The notes below the pieces were generated by a model that was given only the letters and a program-made list of their open reading frames with translations, was not told the origin of the DNA and made no database searches. Shown here piece after piece: positions 22,759 to 34,632 of a stretch of 64,000 nucleotides of DNA. This stretch comes from Alternaria dauci. Taxonomy: Eukaryota; Ascomycota; Dothideomycetes; Pleosporales; Pleosporaceae. Each line of letters opens with the position of its first letter. The first letter of the stretch is position 1. The DNA is taken from positions 1,054,001-1,118,000 of the forward strand of contig NC_091274.1 of the NCBI RefSeq assembly GCF_042100115.1, written 5' to 3'. A program made the position numbers and the translations under genes.

Positions 22759-23084
22759 GATGGTATTGAGGGCGTTATGGGAAGGCCAGGGCGGATGTGT
22801 TACGAATACCGCTTGGGCATCCTTTGGACCGCGACCTAAAAGTTACGAAGAGCCTATGTAGAAAATCCACGCACACCCAGATACAAACGCACCACCGTCA
22901 AGTTTGAGCTCATGTTGTTGCTGCACAACGTTGGAAGCACCCAAGTGCGTTCTCACGTGTACATGTGGCCCGTGCACAGCGCGCTAAGCAAGCGGCCACA
23001 CGAGGCGCATCGATTTTCGACCATCGCGATTTTCCCAAGCTCAACCTCATCTTCGACTAACCCCCGCAGCGAGAACCTCTTTCA
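22759..23084. promoter_or_regulatory. Intergenic region and promoter of RPL31
   Basis: This holds the 3' region of the zinc-finger gene and the RPL31 promoter. A CACGTG sits near 22956. The TC-rich tract before 23085 is typical of transcription starts of highly expressed fungal genes. Confidence 0.4.
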
Positions 23085-23202
23085 GTATGTATTGCGCTTC
23101 GTGTCTTTTTTCGAATACAGCTGCTTTGCGCAGCTTCCTCAATCTCCTCTTCCAGTTATCTGGTGCTGTAACGGACTTCTGCTAACATAATATCCTCTTC
23201 AG
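23085..23202 (+). other. Leader intron in the RPL31 5' untranslated region
   Basis: A GTATGT donor at 23085, a GCTAAC branch site near 23181 and a TTCAG acceptor ending at 23202 define a 118-nt intron. It ends two bases before the start codon at 23205. Leader introns close to the ATG are common in fungal ribosomal protein genes. Confidence 0.65.
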
Positions 23203-23204
23203 AA

Positions 23205-23849
23205 ATGGCCCCAAGCACCAAGTCCAAGTCTGCTGGCAAGACCGGCCGCAGCGCCATCGCCGATGTCGTCGCCCGCGAATACACCATCCACCTACACAAG
23301 CGCGTATGTTGATTCAGTTTTGTGAAGTCCACAGATGGTCTCGCAGAACCTTGGGTGAATGCTCGACCAGGCCGATCACACTGGCTTGAGCGCTCACCCT
23401 CGGCGATGCAGGCATCGGGCGGAAGACTGAAAAGAACATAAGGCTAATACATCGGGTACAGGTTCACGGTGTCAGCTTCAAGAAGAGGGCTCCCAGGGCT
23501 GTCAAGGAGATTCGCGCTTTCGCCAAGCAGGCCATGGTATGTGGGCATCCAAGATTCAATCACCCTTGGCTAGTGCGCTGTATGCGAGTGCTGCCATGGC
23601 GTGGTCGATTATACGAGCTCAAGGCTAACTCTTTCATTGCAGGGCACCAACGATGTCCGTCTAGACCCCCAGCTTAACAAGAAGGTCTGGGAGTCTGGTA
23701 TCAAGGGCGTTCCTTTCCGCCTCCGCGTCCGTATCTCGCGCAAGCGTAACGACGAGGAGGGCGCCAAGGAAAAGCTCTACTCCTACGTCCAGGCCGTCAA
23801 CGTCAAGGACCCCAAGGGTCTGCACACCCAGATCGTTGAGGATGCTTAG
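23205..23849 (+). CDS. RPL31: 60S ribosomal protein eL31
   Basis: Three exons (23205-23303, 23462-23536, 23643-23849) encode 126 residues, close to the usual eL31 length. The N-terminus is [17 protein letters not shown], followed by the conserved [13 protein letters not shown] and [20 protein letters not shown]. The family motif [19 protein letters not shown] and the basic [15 protein letters not shown] follow. All introns are phase 0 with GTATGT donors; at 158 and 106 nt they are longer than most in this window, as is usual for ribosomal protein genes. The protein sits at the polypeptide exit side of the large subunit. Codon use is biased to C-ending codons (AAG, GTC, ATC), consistent with high expression. 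Confidence 0.97.
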
Positions 23850-24568
23850 AGTACTCGCAGGGACAAGGGGAAAGGATAATGTGCATATCAAAAGCATGGC
23901 GTTCCGGCGGGTTGTGCTGAGTAGCTACTACGGATATCTAGAGCGAAAGGCTGGTGAAATGATACCTCAATGACAGATCATGCCCCGCCACGTTTGATGG
24001 ACTTGAAGATTTTGAATCGCTCCACCTCTTTCGTTGCCAGTTCTAGTGATGCACGCAGTACGCATTGGTCGTGGCGAATAACACCCTGAAGTTTCACCGG
24101 AACTAACAAGCATGGTGGAAATTGTTGATTGTGTCAGCTATAAAAGAGCATTTCAATCTAGCTGGACGATTTTACAGCAAACTAGCAAAACGATGTTCGG
24201 CTCTTCGCGCTTCTCTCCAGATCCCCTTGCATAAGCAGCATTTGGTACTAAGTTCGTAACTCGGCCCTGGGGGGAGCCGAACATCGTTGCTTGCCTAAGC
24301 CTTGGAATCTGTTCGGCACGCCAGTCGCTCCACTGCATACATGATACAAGGCAAAAGAGAGTATATAGAGGGACTTCCAGCATTCAGAATACATTCACTC
24401 CATTGTCATTACTATCAAGCCATCCCTCTCATCAACCTACCCTGACGTCAGACAGCCATCTTACCCCACGCCTGCAGAATAACAGCCACTAGCTTCCACA
24501 TCTCAGCCTCTACTGCTTAAACCATCCTACAACACAAACAAATCGCATCCCATTGGATTCTTGTAAAC
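23850..24568. promoter_or_regulatory. Intergenic region with 15-bp inverted repeat and TATA box
   Basis: Perfect 15-bp arms (AACGATGTTCGGCTC and its complement) lie at 24189-24203 and 24274-24288. A TATATAG box is at about 24362-24368, some 200 bases before the AtaL-like gene. The spacing suggests an upstream control element of that gene. Confidence 0.6.
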
Positions 24569-25246
24569 ATGGTAAACTTATACATTGCATACACCTCCCG
24601 CATCAACCCCGCCGGCGCAACACCAGTGCTCAACGAAGCACAGGTCTGGGCTGGCTTGCAGCGGAAGATACGTTTTGCCCAAGAATTTGTCCCAGTGATT
24701 GAGAGTTGCGAGGTACTCGAAGAGAAAGATGGGGTGGTAACTAGGGACGTCATATTCAAGAAGGGAACGGGTCCCAAGGATCAGGCCAAGGAAGTCGTCA
24801 GAAGCTACTGGCCGAGTTGGGTGAGTGGAACTTATTCGCAGGGTCGACATCTGAAGCACGATGAAACGTTTACAACCACCCAGTTCAATAAAGGACATCT
24901 GCTGAGGATACCTACAGGTCGACTTCGAGCAAGAAGACGGAAGCCACGTCCGCAACATCATCTCTGATGGCCCATCTGGTGAGATTGAAGACTTGAACAT
25001 GACTTATGCTTTCGAGTGGAACATACCGAATGTGCAGGAGGGAACTCCAGATGCAGACAAGGAGTTGCAAAGAGTCAAGGGTGTACGTACTCCTGCTCAA
25101 TGTCCTTGTCCTATTGGGATGGCGGATGCGAGTAACGCTGCTTTTGTGTTGGATGCTAATGGGATTGACAGATGGCAAAGAAGGCAGTTGAGAGCAGTAT
25201 CGACGCAATTCGCGAGATGGTCAAAGATGGCAGGATCAAGGCATGA
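24569..25246 (+). CDS. AtaL-like SRPBCC-fold protein (DUF1857)
   Basis: Three exons (24569-24820, 24918-25082, 25172-25246) encode 163 residues, the usual length of this family. The start MVNLYIAYTSRINPAG and the following PVLNEAQVWAGLQRKIRFA are typical of DUF1857/AtaL-like proteins. The centre carries VDFEQEDGSHVRNIISDGP and LNMTYAFEWNIPN, and the C-terminal helix is AKKAVESSIDAIREMVKDG. Donors are GTGAGT and GTACGT. The fold is the START/Bet v 1-like ligand pocket. Relatives include proteins linked to small-molecule handling, but the substrate is unknown. There are no biosynthetic neighbours: RPL31 lies upstream and CRM1 downstream. A TATA box and an inverted repeat upstream suggest regulated expression. 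Confidence 0.87.
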
Positions 25247-26029
25247 AGGCTATTGACAGTATTGAGGGAGGGGTTGTGTTCATGGACTATTATCAGCCAA
25301 CACTAGATAACGAACGAAATCGTTGTATAACAGCAGTGTCCCTTACATTGAGTCTTGCACACTTAGCCTCCACGATGCAGAGCCTTTGAGACAAGCTGTT
25401 GTGCTGAACCATACATCAACATGTCAGGTCTGTTGCTGCTGGTTCTAAACGTGCGCAACACTGGCCGGAAACCTGGCACTATACAACCTTGGAAGCGTCT
25501 AGGAACGTCTCCGACAATGCCCCTGTTCTTACAGCACCATAAATAGCAGATTGTAGATGAAAAGAATGTAGAGCTGTATCGAGCCGTACTGGAGGAAGAT
25601 GCAGGGTAGCAGTCGATCGAAGGTGGAGCACTTAGCGCTAGTGCTTGTCTCTCGGCACGGGTAGACTGGTTCCAGTTGACAAACGCGACTTCACCGCGAA
25701 ACCCGTGCCTCTTGAAGCATCCACCACTGCGAGCAGCTAAAAAGACAGTCTTGATCACGGCCGAGCGATCCCCAGCTACAACCACCCTCCGCAAGAGCTT
25801 GACGAGCGTGCCCGCACACACTCTCCGCCGCCCAAGTGCCCCACCTTTGTCTGTACACAACTTCTGCAAGGCAGCGGACCTTTGCGCGCTCGCCCTCCGC
25901 CCACGCCCAACGCCCAACGCGCCAACACGCAGACTGCTTGAGAAGCTGAGCCGACGCTTGAGCTTCTTGGGGAAACAGAATATACTTCAAGGCTGATTGG
26001 GAGCTTTTCCCGCCGCGCTGCAGCCCGCC
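25247..26029. other. Intergenic region before exportin-1
   Basis: Overlapping open frames on both strands (about 25363-25996) lack conserved-looking sequence. The stretch probably holds the AtaL-like 3' region and the CRM1 promoter and leader. Confidence 0.4.
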
Positions 26030-29000
26030 ATGTCTCTGTCAATCGAAGAGCTCGACGCCACAGTGCGCACCTTCTACGAGGGTCGCGGCGACACAGTATG
26101 TTTCCATGCGGAGCCCGAGTGTGGGATACGACGAGGACGTGGCTGACATTTCATCTTCTGCAGCAAAAGCAAGCCCAGGCTACGCTGAACCAGGTAGGCA
26201 TCTCCGCTGACCATGTTTACATACGCATCCCACTGACACTTGCGTAGTTCAAAGAAAACCCCGACGCATGGCTCCTCGTCGACAAGATTCTATCCGATGC
26301 GCAATACCCGCAGACCAAGTGTGAGCTGAGCGACGCGCTAAAAGGCTCGTGGCCATCGTGCTAATTATCGGCAGATCTCGGACTACAGGTTCTCGACAAT
26401 GTTATCATGACGAGGTGGAAGGTACTGCCTCGCGACCAGTGTCAAGGTAGGCCACGTCGCGCTGGTTGTCCGAGTGCTGCTGACCGAGATAGGCATCCGA
26501 AACTTCATCGTCAACTTCATCATCCAGCTGTCCAACAACGACGAGAGCCGCCGCACCGAGCGTACCCTCCTAAACAAGCTCAACCTCGTCCTCGTCTCCG
26601 TCCTGAAGCAGGAGTGGCCCCACAACTGGCCGACTTTCATCAACGAGATCATATCGTCGTGCCACAGCAGTTTGGGGATATGCGAGAACAACATGGTCAT
26701 CCTGCGACTCTTGTCTGAGGAGGTCTTCGACTACTCAGAGGAGCAGATGACTTCGGCTAAGCGAAAGGAACTCAAGCAAAGCATGTGCGACGAGTTCACG
26801 GCCATCTACCAGCTCTGCTCAGAGGTTCTGCGCACAGCCACTGAGGCTGCTCTAATCAAGGCGACCCTGGAAACCTTGCTGCGCTTTCTCAACTGGATCC
26901 CTCTCGGATACATCTTTGAGACACCGCCGAGTGGCCAGAGTCTTATCGAAACCCTGCGAAGTCGATTCCTTGAGGTTCCTGATTTCCGCAATATTACCCT
27001 CAAGTGCTTGACCGAGATCGCCGGCCTGCACACCGAACCTGCATACGACGACAAGCTCGTCCAAATGTTCACCGAGACACTGACGGCCATCTCCAAAATC
27101 ATTCCTCTCTCATTGGATTTGAAGAGCACATATTCGTCCAGCAATGGCCGGGACCAGGAGTTCGTCCTGAACCTCGCGCTCTTCCTGACAAACTTCTTCA
27201 CCATGCACCTGAACGTCATTGAGAATCTTATGAACAGGGACTTCCTTACGCATGGCCACTTCTACCTTATCCGCATAAGCCAGATCGACGACCGTGAGGT
27301 CTTCAAGATCTGCCTGGAATACTGGACCAAGCTCGTCTCAGAGCTGTACGACGAGATGCAGGCGCTCCCAATAACCGACATGAACCCTCTGCTAAACATG
27401 GGTATTCCCGGCAACGGAGCTCGCGAGCTGGCCAACTATCCTCTACGAAAGAACAAGTACACCGAGATTCTTTCAAACCTTCGAACAGTCATGATCGAGA
27501 AGATGGTCAGGCCCGAGGAAGTCCTCATTGTCGAGAACGACGAGGGCGAGATTGTACGTGAATTCGTAAAGGAGAGCGACACAATTCAACTGTACAAGTC
27601 TACTCGAGAATGTCTCGTCTTCCTTACTCACTTGGATGTTAATGACACCGAGCAAATCATGTCGGAGAAGCTGGCTCGCCAGGTCGATGGTTCAGAGTGG
27701 TCATGGGCCAACTGCAATACCCTCTGCTGGGCTATCGGTTCCATCTCTGGCGCTATGAATGAGGAGACAGAGAAGCGCTTCTTGGTCACTGTGATCAAGG
27801 ACTTGCTTGGATTGACCGAAATGAAGCGAGGAAAGGATAACAAAGCTGTCGTGGCCAGTAACATCATGTATATTGTCGGTCAATATCCTCGATTCCTCAA
27901 GGCCCACTGGAAGTTCCTCAAGACCGTTGTCAACAAGCTATTCGAATTCATGCACGAGACCCACGAGGGTGTGCAAGACATGGCTTGCGATACGTTTATC
28001 AAGATTGCAAACAAGTGCCGACGACACTTTGTTGCTCTTCAGCCTGGAGAAACCGAGCCATTCATTGACGAGATCGTTCGTAACTTGAGGAAGATTACCG
28101 CGGATCTCTCGCCTCAACAAGTTCACACTTTCTACGAGGCCTGCGGTTACATGATCAGCGCGCAAGGACAAAAGAGCATGCAGGAGCGTTTGATCGCTGA
28201 CTTGATGGCTTTGCCAAACTCTGCATGGGACAACATTATCGCTCAAGCTAATCAAAACCCAGCGTGTCTCCAGGACTCAGAAGTCATCAAGATTGTTGGT
28301 AACATTATGAAGACGAACGTCGCAGCGTGCGGCTCAATTGGATCCTACTTCTACCCACAGATCGGCCGGATATATTTCGACATGTTGACAATGTACCGCG
28401 CAAGCTCACAGCTTATCGACGAAGCGGTCCAACGAGAGGGCAACATTGCGACAAAGATGCCCAAGGTCCGCGGCCTTCGTACAATCAAGAAGGAGATTTT
28501 GAAACTCATCAACACTTACGTTGAGAAGGCCGACGACTTGGAGATGATTCACAACAACATTGTGCCGAAGCTGCTAGAAGCCGTTTTGATCGACTACAAG
28601 AACAATGTTCCCGACGCTCGTGAGGCAGAAGTATTGAACGTCATGACGACGATTATCAACAAGCTACATGTACGTTGGAGACCCAATCTGAGCAAGCACA
28701 TGGTTGGACTCGCTCAGTCACTGTTACATCATATGCTGACCTTTTTCACAGAGCATGATGGAGGACCAAATCATCAACATCATGGATAGCGTCTTCGAAT
28801 GCACCCTGGACATGATCAACAAGGACTTCTCCGAATACCCAGAGCACCGCGTCGAATTCTTCAAGCTTCTGCGCACCATCAACCTCCGCTGCTTCCCCGC
28901 TCTGCTGCGCCTCGATGCACGATCGTTCAAGTTTGTCATTGACTCATGCATGTGGGCAAGCAAGCACGATAACCGCGAGGTTGAGAGTGCAGGTCTTTCC

Positions 29001-29591
29001 ATGTGCTTCGAACTGGTTTCCAACATGGCCGAAACGGACCAGCAAACCTGCAATACCTTCTTCCAGACGTTCTTCACGACTATCCTCCAGGATGTCTTCT
29101 TCGTGGTTACCGACAGTGACCACAAGGCTGGTTTCAAGTCGCAATCGATGCTGCTGGCTAAGATGTTCTGGTTGGTCGACTCGGACAAGCTGCAAGGTCC
29201 TATCTACACGTCACCAGATATGGCGCCGGCAGGTACACCGAACCGAGAGTTCCTACGAAACTTTGTCGGTAACCTGTTGGCGACTGCTTTCCCCAACCTT
29301 CAGACGTAAGTTGTTCCTTATCACTTGTATGAACGCGCACTGACTGGTCAAAGCGCGCAAATTGCATCATTCATTGACGGACTTTTCGCGACCAACTCGG
29401 ACCTCAACCGCTTCAAGGTCATTCTGCGCGACTTCTTGATTTCCCTGAAGGAGTTCTCTGGCGACAACGCGGAGTTGTTCCTCGAGGAGCGTGAGCAGGC
29501 TGCGAAGACGGCGAAGGAACAAGAGCGCGAACGGGCCATGAAGGTTGGTGGTCTGCTGAAGCCTTCGGAGATGGATGACGATGAGTTGTGA
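26030..29591 (+). CDS. CRM1: Exportin-1 (CRM1), nuclear export receptor
   Basis: Seven exons (26030-26095, 26164-26193, 26248-26320, 26375-26446, 26493-28669, 28752-29305, 29354-29591) encode 1069 residues, the normal CRM1 length. The N-terminus [18 protein letters not shown] leads into the importin-beta N-terminal domain ([20 protein letters not shown]), spread over four tiny exons. HEAT repeats fill the rest, including [19 protein letters not shown] and [20 protein letters not shown]. The cargo-groove segment reads [14 protein letters not shown], with Thr at residue 522 where leptomycin-sensitive proteins have Cys. The acidic C-terminal tail ends EMDDDEL. It exports leucine-rich NES cargo with Ran-GTP. 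The start is supported by domain alignment and consistent phases. Confidence 0.97.
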
Positions 29592-31038
29592 CTTGATGTC
29601 GAGTTGGATGCAAATGTGGCTACGCGCACGCCGTACGACAGCGGAGGCGTTCCCCACGAGTCTGCAGGTAGTAAGCGCTCCGACGAAGGCCTCGATGGAT
29701 GGGACATGTATGGCTTGTGAGTGTCAAGGACTGTGGTGACTGAAGAGAGGGGCGCGACGCTGCGTTGGATGGGGAGCATAGAGCTAATTGTGTCGGCAAA
29801 GCTTGAGGGAAGGAAAATGGTTTCGTTCTGGTCTAATACCCTATAGACCTTTCACTTCTTCATTTGACGCATGGATATATGGCTGGTATGGAGGTAGCCT
29901 GGCCCTGGCTTACAGACTAACACTGATAGGAGCGTTGTAGGCGTCAAGGCAAGCTCGTGACGAAGGCGGAGAATTAGATGTCGTGTACGCGATTACCTTG
30001 TGTTTGCATTGCTTTGATGCTACCTTGCGGCTACTGCGCATGTATGCTTAACCCTCGCGCGCAGGGCGTCCCACTTTGCAGCTGGATGTTAGTCGAGAGT
30101 CGGATGAAGTCAGTAGCATCATGCAGTATGACGAGGCCTGCCGGAATGCATGGCACTGTCTCAGAGAGAGTCATGGCTCCCCGTAAATGAGCCCCACATG
30201 CCGCTGAGCCTCGATGATGATGGCTGTAGCAGTGCGCGCAAACATGATGAGCGGCGTGAGCATCGGCTGTCGCGATCAACCGTGGAAGTGTCGCGGAGAT
30301 GCTTCGAGTGCGGTTGAGCTACCTGAGTGAGCTAGCAGGAGCCACAGCGCGCCCTTACGTAACCCGGCCTACAACGTCCAAAGCATCGATTGGGCGAGTT
30401 CAGCCTTTCCAGGCACCCTAGCACCTCCTACGGAACTATTCTTCGGCAGAATAACCGCATGCGACACCTCCCCTGCCCCATGCCAGCGACCTAACGATAT
30501 CAGTCCGCGAGCAGTTGCTGAACCTCGTGGCGGCCATACGCACGCTGATTCGCCCGCGCCTCACCCGTCGTCTGAACGACATGGGCACTCTGCTCTTCTG
30601 CCAGCGTATGCACAATCTCGTGGCCCTCGTACAATGGGTCGTCGGTGGCGCCTTCCAGCCTGGCCCCTCATTCGGCATCTACCAAATACCTGCTAACTCG
30701 CTGTCTGACCAGGTCCAAGCAAGTCTATGGGTTAATCGGTCCAACTACAGGGTACCGCCACCTGCATCCTGAGTGACTTCACTTCTCGACTTCCCCTACC
30801 AACTACGCACGGCCGCTCTTTGGGCTGTCACCAGCAAGCCTCAGCGCATCTTGATCTTTTCTTTCGTCTCCACTGCCGAATAAGCGGCGGCTGACGGCCA
30901 CACCTCTGCCATCGCGGGTCTTGTATGGTTGGATCTGCACCTCAACCCGGGACAGGATCCATCGCTTGTGCATCGTATGCGCATTGCCGTTAGGGCTTCG
31001 AGAAGAACGCTCTTGAATTTCTTCTTACTACTAGCATC
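29592..31038. other. Intergenic region, about 1.4 kb, upstream of PHO81
   Basis: No gene seen. Open frames at 30436-30772 lack protein-like patterning. The right end must contain the PHO81 promoter and leader. I saw no CACGTG or CACGTT phosphate box close to the start. Confidence 0.4.
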
Positions 31039-34000
31039 ATGTACGTCTCCCCCTCCTATGGAGACCCTTCAACCCCGCCCCTTGGTGGTTTTGAAAAAGA
31101 CAGCCTCGTCGACCAGTCTTGCATCCAAAGAAGACACTACTGACTCAGCACGCTTTTCCAGGAAGTTCGGGAAGCATATCCAAAAAAGGCAACTGGAAAT
31201 TCCAGAATATGCCGCCAGCTTCGTCGACTACAAGGCACTCAAGAAGGTCCATATGCCTTCCATATCGTAGGGGCTTCACTGATCGTATAATCTGTAGCTC
31301 ATCAAGAAACTTGGCGCTACTCCAGTGATACCACCACAGAGTGAGGGCTTTCACCATGAGTCCCTGGATCCGCAGTCGTCTTTGCAAGCCAACAAGGCCA
31401 CGTTTTTCTTCCGAGTCGTACGTCTTTGTGCTCGCGACAGGTACATAGATTCTTACTTGATACACAGGAACGTGAGCTCGAAAAGGTCAACACGTTCTAC
31501 CTGCAGAAAGAGGCAGAGGTATGTTCTAGCACTCATGTGTTGGAGGTTGAGTGCTCACTGTAGTTACAGTTGCGTCTGCGCTTAACCACACTCCTCGACA
31601 AGAAGAGAGTCATGCAACAACACCCACAATCTGTCTCCAAGACATCTTCGCGATATGTTGCCCTGGAAGAGGGACTAAAGCAGTTTAGCATGGATCTGAA
31701 CAAGCTCGAGGTGATTGGTCCGTATGCACCTGGGGGCTTCCGACACTAACCCGACTCAGCAATTTGTCGAAGTGAACGAAACAGCCTTCTCAAAAATCCT
31801 CAAGAAGGTTTGACGCATCCCTCTTTGCCGCCATCAGCCTGCTAACGCCGTCTAGTGGGACAAAACGTCCAAAGTTTGTCGTCATTACCTGCGTATCTAT
31901 CGACACTGGCTGACTTAATGCCAGTCAAGGGAAAAGCAGCTATACCTTTCGCGCGCTGTCGAGGTCCAGCCATGCTTCAACCGCGAAGTCATCAGCACAC
32001 TGTCCGACCAAGCTACCCAGGCACTCCTTGATTTCTCGGGCTGGGCTGAAGGCGAAGGAGTACAGGCACCCCATCCTGCAGCCGAACCGCGCGTCTCCGA
32101 ACCTGCATTCGAAGCGAAGCTCGAGCTTGACAACCAATTTGTGCAGGCTATCAACACCGCAAACAAAGGCAAAATCGAGGAGTGTCTAGCTCGCCTATCG
32201 ACCCTTCCCGATGCACGTGAGCACGTCTCTAGAGCGTTCCTCAGCACCGTTGCAGAAGCGCCAGAATCTGCACTGAGGATACTACTCGACTCAAATCTCG
32301 TAAATCTCAAACAGGAGGACGAAATCAATGAGCGAAATTGTCTTCACAAATCCGCTATCAGCGGTAGAATCGAAGTGCTTAAGCTTGGTCTATCGAGTAA
32401 CGTGGATGTACACGCAATCGACGTATACGGCAGGATACCACTGCATTACGCCTGTATGCATGGACATGTCGAGCTGGTACAGGAACTCATCAACGCCGCC
32501 CCAGAGACGGTGAACTTTCGCGATCAGGACAGCTTCACACCCTTGATACATGCGATTGTACATTCGAAGCTCGCTTGTGTGGAGATACTCCTTTCGAGAG
32601 GCGCAGACCTCACGCGCCTGGGGCCTGGGGAACATGTGCCGCTCAATCTTGCGTGCCAGTACGCATCATTAGAGATACTGGAGCTTCTTCTACAGAGGTC
32701 AGCTGAGATGCTTCCCGATGCAGAAGGGCTGTATCCACAGCACCTGGTGGCACGATCGGGAAAGACACCAGAAGCACTGTTGATGTTGCAAAAGTACGGC
32801 GCGGATCTCGATCAACCAGACAAGCTTTACCAATGGACGCCGCTCTTCCACGCTGCGAGTGAGGGCCATGTGGAGTGCCTCAAGACGCTGCTTCAATGTC
32901 AGGTCGACGTAGACATTGTGGATGAGAAAGGCCTCTCGGCCATGTACTACGCGACATGGGAAGGACATCTAGAGTGCATGAAACTGCTTGCTTCTGTTGG
33001 GCGTGGAGTTGGGCTGATGTCACAGAAACAGGTCTCGCCTCAAATAACGTCTCAGCTGTCTAGCTCGATGCCTACAGCCATGGACATCGAAGGCGATCCC
33101 GATGGCATACCCGAGTTCATCCTGCCACCGCCAATCATACCTTTCCGAAGATATGGACACAACTTTCTCGATACAAAGACATTCGTAGTGATCAGCTTCG
33201 AGAAGGTGGGCAAAGAAGCGATCCGCTTCTACGACGAATCGAAATATCCCGCGGCAAGGCTTACGATCTCCTCAAAAAGCTCCGATCTCATACCACGCAA
33301 CATTCTGCTACCCATACAAGACGAATTCAAGGTTATATCCTTCCAGATTGAGAATCTCGACACTTTCTCTATCGACTTCGACGTGTATCCCACAATAGGA
33401 TCCAAGGTCATCGCTCGCAGCGTCGCTTCTTCAAAGGTGTTTACAGAGCGCTCCAAGAGCTCTGGACGATGGCACCTCGAGTTGTTCGACCCAAGATTGC
33501 GAGCGATCGGCAGAGTCACTTTCGACTTTCAAGTAGTGAAACCTTTCCACGGTATTCCGCTCGAGATCACTCACTTCGCGACCTACTGGAAGGCTACTAG
33601 TCAGCTCGACTCACAGCCTCATACACTCATCACCGGCTCCAGCCTATCTGGCGAGTATGTTCGTCTGTTTGTTCAATTGACTGCCGATGGTATACCAGTG
33701 CTGCATCCGAGATGGAAGGTCAACCACCACGGACTGGAAGTGCCAGTCAACATACTTACGTATGCGCAATTCGCAGCGATTGGTGTTCAGGACACCACAA
33801 CGGCAGCAAACGAGCTTGCTGCGGAACTCAACAACACTGGTCCGATAAACATACCGAACATTTACCAAATAATGGCTTCGTCGTTCATTACATTGAAGGA
33901 TGCCTTGTCAGCACTACCGGCTCACATCCATGTCGAGCTCCACGTCCTCTTCCCGTCCCGGCTTGAGGAGGAACGTCTGAAGCTTGGTCCCACACATGAC

Positions 34001-34632
34001 ATGAACGCATTCGCAGATAAAATCCTCTCGGTGGTCTTCGAACATGCACGTCAACTGAGAGAACAAGGTGCGGGCGAGATAGATGGTACTCTGAGGAGTG
34101 TGTTATTCAGCTCTTTCAACCAGGACATATGCACGGTCATCAACTGGAAGCAGCCAAACTGTGAGCATGAGACTTGTGGACGAATACGCAAAATAACGCT
34201 AACTTCGAAACAGACCCAGTCCTGCTCTGCAACGAGCTCGGCGCGGATAGTCCTCAGTCGCCCTCTGAAAACACACACATCATTCAAAGCAGCGGTCGCA
34301 CAACGACGTCTGTCAAGGAAGCTGTACAGATTGCCAGGGACAACAACTTCATGGGACTGATATGTAGCTCGCGTCTGCTGGTGAGTGGCCCGCAAATTAC
34401 CACACGACTTCTCTCTAACAAACACCAGTCGCTCGCTCCTGCCCTCATTGAATCAATCAAGACGGCTGGCCTTGTCCTCGTCACAGACATTACCGACTCT
34501 CCAGATGACGAACCTGCCCAACCTGCGAACCTCCACGTTGCGAACCCCCGGCGACAGAACACACCAGAGGGAGTCGATGGATACCTGAAGGGCAATGGCG
34601 TACTTTGTTTCAGCGAGACTGTCGATATGTAG
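31039..34632 (+). CDS. PHO81: PHO81/NUC-2-type phosphate regulator (SPX, ankyrin, GDPD-like)
   Basis: Ten exons are proposed: 31039-31040 (the AT of the start codon), 31162-31246, 31298-31417, 31468-31518, 31570-31710, 31760-31807, 31856-31873, 31925-34160, 34214-34380 and 34429-34632, giving 1023 residues. The first intron splits ATG and yields the canonical SPX start MKFGKHIQKRQLEIPEYA. SPX covers about residues 1-180, ankyrin repeats about 288-515 (IPLHYACMHGHVELVQEL), and a glycerophosphodiesterase-like region about 725-1020. That last region lacks the usual His/Glu catalytic signature at its start (SSLSGEYVRLFVQLTADG). Pho81/NUC-2 senses inositol pyrophosphates through SPX and restrains a cyclin-CDK (Pho80-Pho85/PREG-PGOV) in phosphate starvation; that role is from the family. 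Exon 7 is only 18 nt. Confidence 0.92.

Noticed and set aside
25363..25996. Overlapping open frames on both strands (184 and 106 codons)
   Set aside because: Neither looks like a folded or conserved protein. The stretch is best explained as the CRM1 upstream region.
30515..30772. Plus-strand frame of 85 codons upstream of PHO81
   Set aside because: No start context, splice link or conserved-looking sequence; treated as PHO81 upstream region.
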